Assembly: GCA_002914845.1 (NCBI GenBank)
Contig: JXTC01000334.1
Location: 271,195-335,194 of the forward strand
DNA from: Trema orientale
Lineage: Eukaryota; Streptophyta; Magnoliopsida; Rosales; Cannabaceae
Reading direction: 5' to 3'
Length of the DNA: 64,000 nucleotides
Position numbers and translations under genes: made by a program. This document shows positions 59,701 to 64,000 of this stretch, piece by piece (within the stretch, counting starts at the first letter, position 1; each line of letters opens with the position of its first letter). The notes beneath the pieces are model-generated. The model ran no database searches and was not told the DNA's origin. It saw only the letters and a list, made by a program, of their open reading frames with translations.

Positions 59701-62469
59701 CTATATGTGGCCCTAATAAATTGCAAAAGGAAATACATAGGTTAACTCTTCAGGTAGAGGAACAATACCATCAAAAAGACTTCAACCAACTATGCCACCT
59801 AGCCATCTAAATGTATTAGAATTGAACTACAAAAAGACAAAAGAAAAGGTATTTCCTTAGACATGCATCAGTGAGTCAGTGACTTTCTCCCCCTGTAATT
59901 GGTAGCAAATTATAGACATGATAGGTTGGCAATTTTCAAAAACAACAGATATATCTTCTTTAGTGATTAGCTTTCATCTAAAAGCCTACTCACATACACA
60001 AAAAGAGACTACCATCCACAAGAAAGGCCTCATTTTGCAATAGATTCTATTTATCACGGCATTCATACAGTAAAACAACACAGTACTGTAAGTCAGTATT
60101 CAGAACATGCATACATGCACAGGAGGGGCGGAACCTCCATCATCATCATCGTCATCTGGCACTGCTTCCCCATTAAGATCAAGATCAGAAGATCTCTTCC
60201 AATCTGGAGTTGGTGGGCATATAACATGTTCCGGCTTCCTTTCATGATAAAATGTGTAGAGTGCATCAATATAATCAGGTTTATAAATGCCTGGAGATCG
60301 TGCTTCAGAAAAAGCTGCAATTGCCTGTGCGATCAGCAAAGAATGAAGGCATATAAACAAGCTGACAGAGCATAAAACAAACTAAAATACGTACAAATAA
60401 GTACATAACTGACCTCAGTGACAGAGTACTGTTGTGAACGCATAAGATAATGGACGATCATATAACCTGTCCGATTGTGCCCATGTGTGCAATGAACAAG
60501 TATATACTTCTTCGAGTGTTTCTGACGATAAAGGAATTGTGACACCTGGAGGAGGAAAAAGGAAAGGACATGGTAGTTTCATATCAAAAGACCACATTTA
60601 TGAAGAGGGTTATCTGCAATACATATGATTAAAAAGACAAAGAAATGAACAATAAAACAATCAAAGAACAACTTAAAGAAACTAGAGGAACAGTTGGACA
60701 AACAATAATATATTAATACATGATAAGAAAAAGACAGTAAGGCAGATGTCTTATCATGGACAATTTGTACACTAATTGCGGTTCAACTAATTATGCAAAT
60801 TGAAACATAAAAACAAAAGATGCATATTAGTTGTCATTCATTTCTGGGTGCATGTACGCATAAATAATGAGTAGCAAACATGAAATTCACTAAATATCTG
60901 TCCATATACTAGTTACTTATAGAATGTGCTTCCAACGAAACAACAGTTAAAGAAATTTTTTAAATAAAATAAAATAATCGATAGCGTATATGTTTCACAT
61001 AATAAATACAGACGTATCAATCAAAAACAAAAAAGCAGACCTCATGGACGAACTGGTTCACAGACGGATTGTCAGGCACAGAGCCCCGGCCCTTGCATTG
61101 AATCTAGATCACAGGAAAACTTTAGGAAAGAGACTATTTTTGTGATGAAACACAAACAAAATTACATGTAAATGAAGCTACTGACCTTAACATGTTTAAT
61201 ACCCTCTTTCTTCAGATCCGTTGTTTGATAGTAACGAGAAGTATTAGTCAAATCAATAACCAGACCAAGCTGAAATTTAATGAATATAAATTCAAAATCC
61301 TCCTAATAGAAAAAGGGAAAGAAAAAATTCACTCTCTTAATATTACAACTACAAGAAAAAACAACTTCTTTTAAGTGCAGAGTGCTTACCTTTCTTCCTG
61401 AAACCCTCTGATTATGAATCACTTGTTTGAATGAGTATCGTTTGCCAGGAGGAACACAATCATTATATGCTTCACCAAGTGGAACCTTAGAAGGTATCAT
61501 GCAACAAATTTCTTTACCAAATGCAGGGCAGTCCAACCAACCTGCATTACAAGAACAATATGGTCACAGAGAAAAGTGAGTAGTTAAGAATGAAATTTTA
61601 CATAATCAAGAGAATGGTATTGTTCCTAGATATAGATACAGGACATCAACTCCAGAACAAGTAAATATCCTAATAAATACATCTATCCACTAAAATAATT
61701 GACAAACCTAAATATCCAACTTTCCTAAGACCAAATCAGAACTATCCACAAAACTAACACATACAAATTTTATAACAACCTAGAAGCATAGATGTAAAAT
61801 GCTAATAACGCTTTCCACTATCCCTCCAAGTTGCCTAACGTGAGTACTCAACAGAAAAAAGTATCATATTTCCTAGCGATTCATGATTACTATTCTGGCA
61901 CATTGCCATGTAAAACCACAGTATGTAAGATACAATGAATTGCTCAACAACACAAAGACATTGAAAATATGTTTGTCATGCATGCACCATCAGAAAATAC
62001 TTGTGTTTTAGCACCCTTTTTTTTTTCTTTTGCTGAATAGAATGTGTTTTAGATCACTGTCTTGCACCAATAAAACGAAAAAATACCAGGGGGGAGCCTG
62101 CTCTTATCGTAAGTTCTGAGGGTTTTTGTTTGAAACGATTGGTCATAGTAAGGTGGTTGAGATGTTTGCATTGGCCTATCATCTATGCGATCTCTTTTTA
62201 TCCGCTTGCGTCTTTCTTCACGCTCCTAACATAAGAAGCATAGAAAGCAACAATCACACACATGAGAAAAAAATTTATTCAGTGAAGGGAAATAAAGAGG
62301 TGTTTAAATCACTTCAGCGGGCAGAATGGCGGACAAGAAACAAGAAAAATACCCGACGTGCGATATCAACTGCAGACTCTACACGTTCTTCAGGTGCACC
62401 GTATTCTTCTACATGCCTTTCAAAAGTCTCTTCATCATCTTCAGGTATTGGTGAGGCATTTAAGTCCAT
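53791..62469 (-). CDS. Bifunctional mRNA capping enzyme (RNA triphosphatase + guanylyltransferase)
   Basis: Similar to At3g09100. Exons: 62469-62353, 62225-62087, 61541-61390, 61269-61186, 61103-61041, 60545-60414, 60324-60115, 58683-58561, 57980-57931, 55947-55785, 55688-55545, 55340-55218, 55130-55032, 54609-54520, 54389-54305, a missing part, then 53932-53791. About 638 residues are visible. It starts MDLNASPIPEDDEETFERH. The N-terminal half has the cysteine-phosphatase loop HCTHGHNRTG (C-X5-R) of metazoan/plant RNA triphosphatases. The C-terminal half has guanylyltransferase motifs: WKADGTRYMM (motif I, catalytic Lys), LLDGEMIID (III), DADGLIFQ (IV), LLKWKYPEMNSVDF (V). It ends in the conserved RLPMYADRIRNDS tail. 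The product adds the GMP cap to nascent pre-mRNA in the nucleus. About 40-45 residues of the OB-fold are absent at the 32-N gap, probably an assembly fault. An in-frame ATG four codons upstream (62481) is a possible start. Confidence 0.93.
53933..53964. other. Assembly gap (32 N) inside the capping enzyme
   Basis: Thirty-two ambiguous bases break the gene. The exon at 54389-54305 ends in phase 1 and the last exon resumes at the sequence encoding MRSIRDN, so the missing stretch should supply at least one exon plus splice sites. No such exon is visible in 53965-54304. The true missing length is therefore likely larger than 32. Confidence 0.95.
57642..57680. repeat. (GAA)n-like purine tract in a capping-enzyme intron
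   Basis: GAAGAAGAAGAA followed by AAAAGA units, near a 19-base A run (57582-57600) and a CT-rich tract (57740-57770), within the intron between exons at 57931 and 55947. Confidence 0.75.
59313..59313. other. Single ambiguous base in a capping-enzyme intron
   Basis: One N before an A homopolymer in the intron between exons at 60115 and 58683; a probable sequencing uncertainty. Confidence 0.9.
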
Positions 62470-62488
62470 CGCAACAATCATTCATAAT

Positions 62489-63287
62489 CTGATAACATTT
62501 TTATTACCAAAAGCCAATACAAACTTGGATTAACATTGCACGCCCAGCATATGTAAGCACAAACACAAAGCAACGAGAAAAATATCAAGCAAGTTTTGCA
62601 AACAGCTAATCAGCTTAAAAATCAGGAAATAACACATAGCTGACAAATAACTGATACCAAGTCATGCCATGAATATCAATCTAAATATGTAAACGTCTTT
62701 ATAGTTCCATGGTACAAATCAACTAAAAAATAAATTATAAACTGATACTCAGTTCTGAAAATATGTGCTTGTTCATAGTTCCAAAGAATTAAACTTAAAA
62801 TCATAAATATAACACATATGTAACAAATAACTGACACCCAGTTATACCCTGACTATAAATCGAAATGTTATACATGCATTATAGTTCCAGAGGGGGAAAA
62901 AAAGGAAAGGAAAAAAAAAAATGACTTCGACCACGCATCAAACCCAACAGCCTAAAATTCGAGTAACTAACTTCAATCGATAAAAAATAACTTCTCAGAC
63001 AGTGAATTGTAGCCAAAAAAAAATGTACGAATGCCCAGAAAAATAAACCAAATTCAGTATAATAATGTGAACCCTTTTATGTTTAATCTGTCAGTAAATG
63101 AAAATTAGCTCAAAGCCAAAGCTTTTATACATCATCCAATTCTCTCAGCACACAAGCCGCGAATAAGGCAGACCAGACCAGCGTCCAGACTAATCCCCAA
63201 AAACCCTAAACCAAAAATTTCATAACCCAACCCCATGTCCCATACAGATTCTAATTCAAAAGAGATTAATCAGAGATGAACTCAAAC
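62489..63287 (-). other. Intron in the 5' leader of the capping enzyme
   Basis: A leader exon reads ...CTTGCATGAG then the donor GTTTGAG at 63287. The acceptor ATGTTATCAG ends at 62489, only 19 bases before the MDLN start codon at 62469. The region between has no credible coding frame. Leader introns of this size are common in plant housekeeping genes and can raise expression. Confidence 0.65.
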
Positions 63288-64000
63288 CTCATGCAAGTAC
63301 AATCGACGGTCAATTCCGACTGAAACGACGATCCCGCCGAGTAAGCCAAAACCTAATCGAAGGGAATTGGTTGATGGTCGTACGATCAGAAATTCAGAAC
63401 AACCAACCGAACAAGCTTCTTCCTCTTCTTCTTCGGCAAACCCTATGATGTCCGTACCTTTCTTTCCAGGCAACTGGGAAAGTCTGTGCGAAACCCTAGA
63501 GAGAGAAAGAGAAAGGGGTTGTTGGTTGAGAGAGAGAGACAGAGAAGGAAGAGTGAGAAGTAAAGGTTGTGTATTAATCAATCCATGTCAAGGTAGAGAG
63601 AGAAATAAGAGAGAGAAAGGGAGAAGCGAGATGAGGGAAACGCACGATTCGCTGCGGAGTGACTACTATGGAGTTTGGTTTTGGTTTTGGTTTTGGTTTT
63701 GGGAAAAATTGAATTATAAATCGAGGAGGTGGTTCTATTTATATTTATATTTCTGGGAAATTTATGCAGGAAAAAAAAAAAATTTGAAATATATAACATT
63801 ACTCATGGGCGGTGACGAGAAGTATCTGTTGGAAAGTAAGTACATTAAAATAATGAACTAAAATTATAAAAAGAAATAGAAGTACCAAGAGCTGACTACA
63901 TAATCAGAAGACACACAAATGTGAAAAATAATGAATATTAAAAAAAATAAAATAAAGTGCTGACCGTGCCCCCTCTACTCGGTCTTTAATTGGTAGTATT
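63288..64000. other. Capping-enzyme leader exon and upstream region
   Basis: About 63288 to 63650 is rich in GA (plus strand) and probably forms the first, untranslated exon and core promoter of the capping enzyme. It contains a 99-codon low-complexity minus-strand frame (63581-63282) that does not join the protein in frame. A short TTTTGG repeat is at 63675-63701. Beyond it nothing is recognised. Confidence 0.5.

Overview
The window is nuclear DNA of a eudicot plant, probably a rosid. Intergenic DNA is AT-rich, introns are GT-AG, and the proteins read very close to Arabidopsis ones; the species cannot be named from this. Seven protein genes are supported. In order they are a P-class PPR gene (minus, cut by the left edge), OCTOPUS/OPS (minus), a MABP1/WDR62-like WD40 gene (minus, about 20 exons), a plastid-type PHT4 anion/phosphate transporter (plus, 8 exons), a DUF962 membrane protein (plus, one exon), DEX1 (minus, 13 exons) and the bifunctional mRNA capping enzyme (minus, about 17 coding exons).

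From memory, six of these match the consecutive Arabidopsis loci At3g09060, At3g09070, At3g09080, At3g09085, At3g09090 and At3g09100. The PHT4 gene lies between the 09080 and 09085 equivalents; its closest Arabidopsis relative appears to be PHT4;5 on chromosome 5. The genes share no pathway (organelle RNA processing, phloem specification, scaffold/WD40, plastid transport, pollen exine, mRNA capping), so this is a conserved gene neighbourhood rather than a functional cluster. Exon models were built by hand from reading frame, splice sites and phase. All phases close except at a 32-N assembly gap inside the capping enzyme.

The intergenic DNA (1.1-5.7, 7.8-21.3, 29.8-35.7, 39.2-43.5, 44.3-45.9 and 51.4-53.8 kb) holds no other convincing gene but is rich in small mobile elements. 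It has a Mutator-type MITE with a 9-bp target-site duplication (TSD), and five hAT-like MITEs with related TAGGG termini, different internal repeat motifs and (mostly) 8-bp TSDs. It also has three copies of a MITE embedded in (TA)n tracts and three tRNA-derived SINEs with 15-18-bp TSDs. A probable solitary LTR lies in one WD40-gene intron. There is also a 25-bp-period minisatellite downstream of the transporter and a tandem duplication immediately upstream of the DUF962 start codon.

No previously undescribed multi-gene system is evident. The most unusual signals are the set of hAT-like MITEs with shared ends but different subterminal repeats, the (TA)n-embedded MITE family, the 25-bp array, the leader duplication at DUF962 and the PHT4 gene inside an otherwise conserved block.
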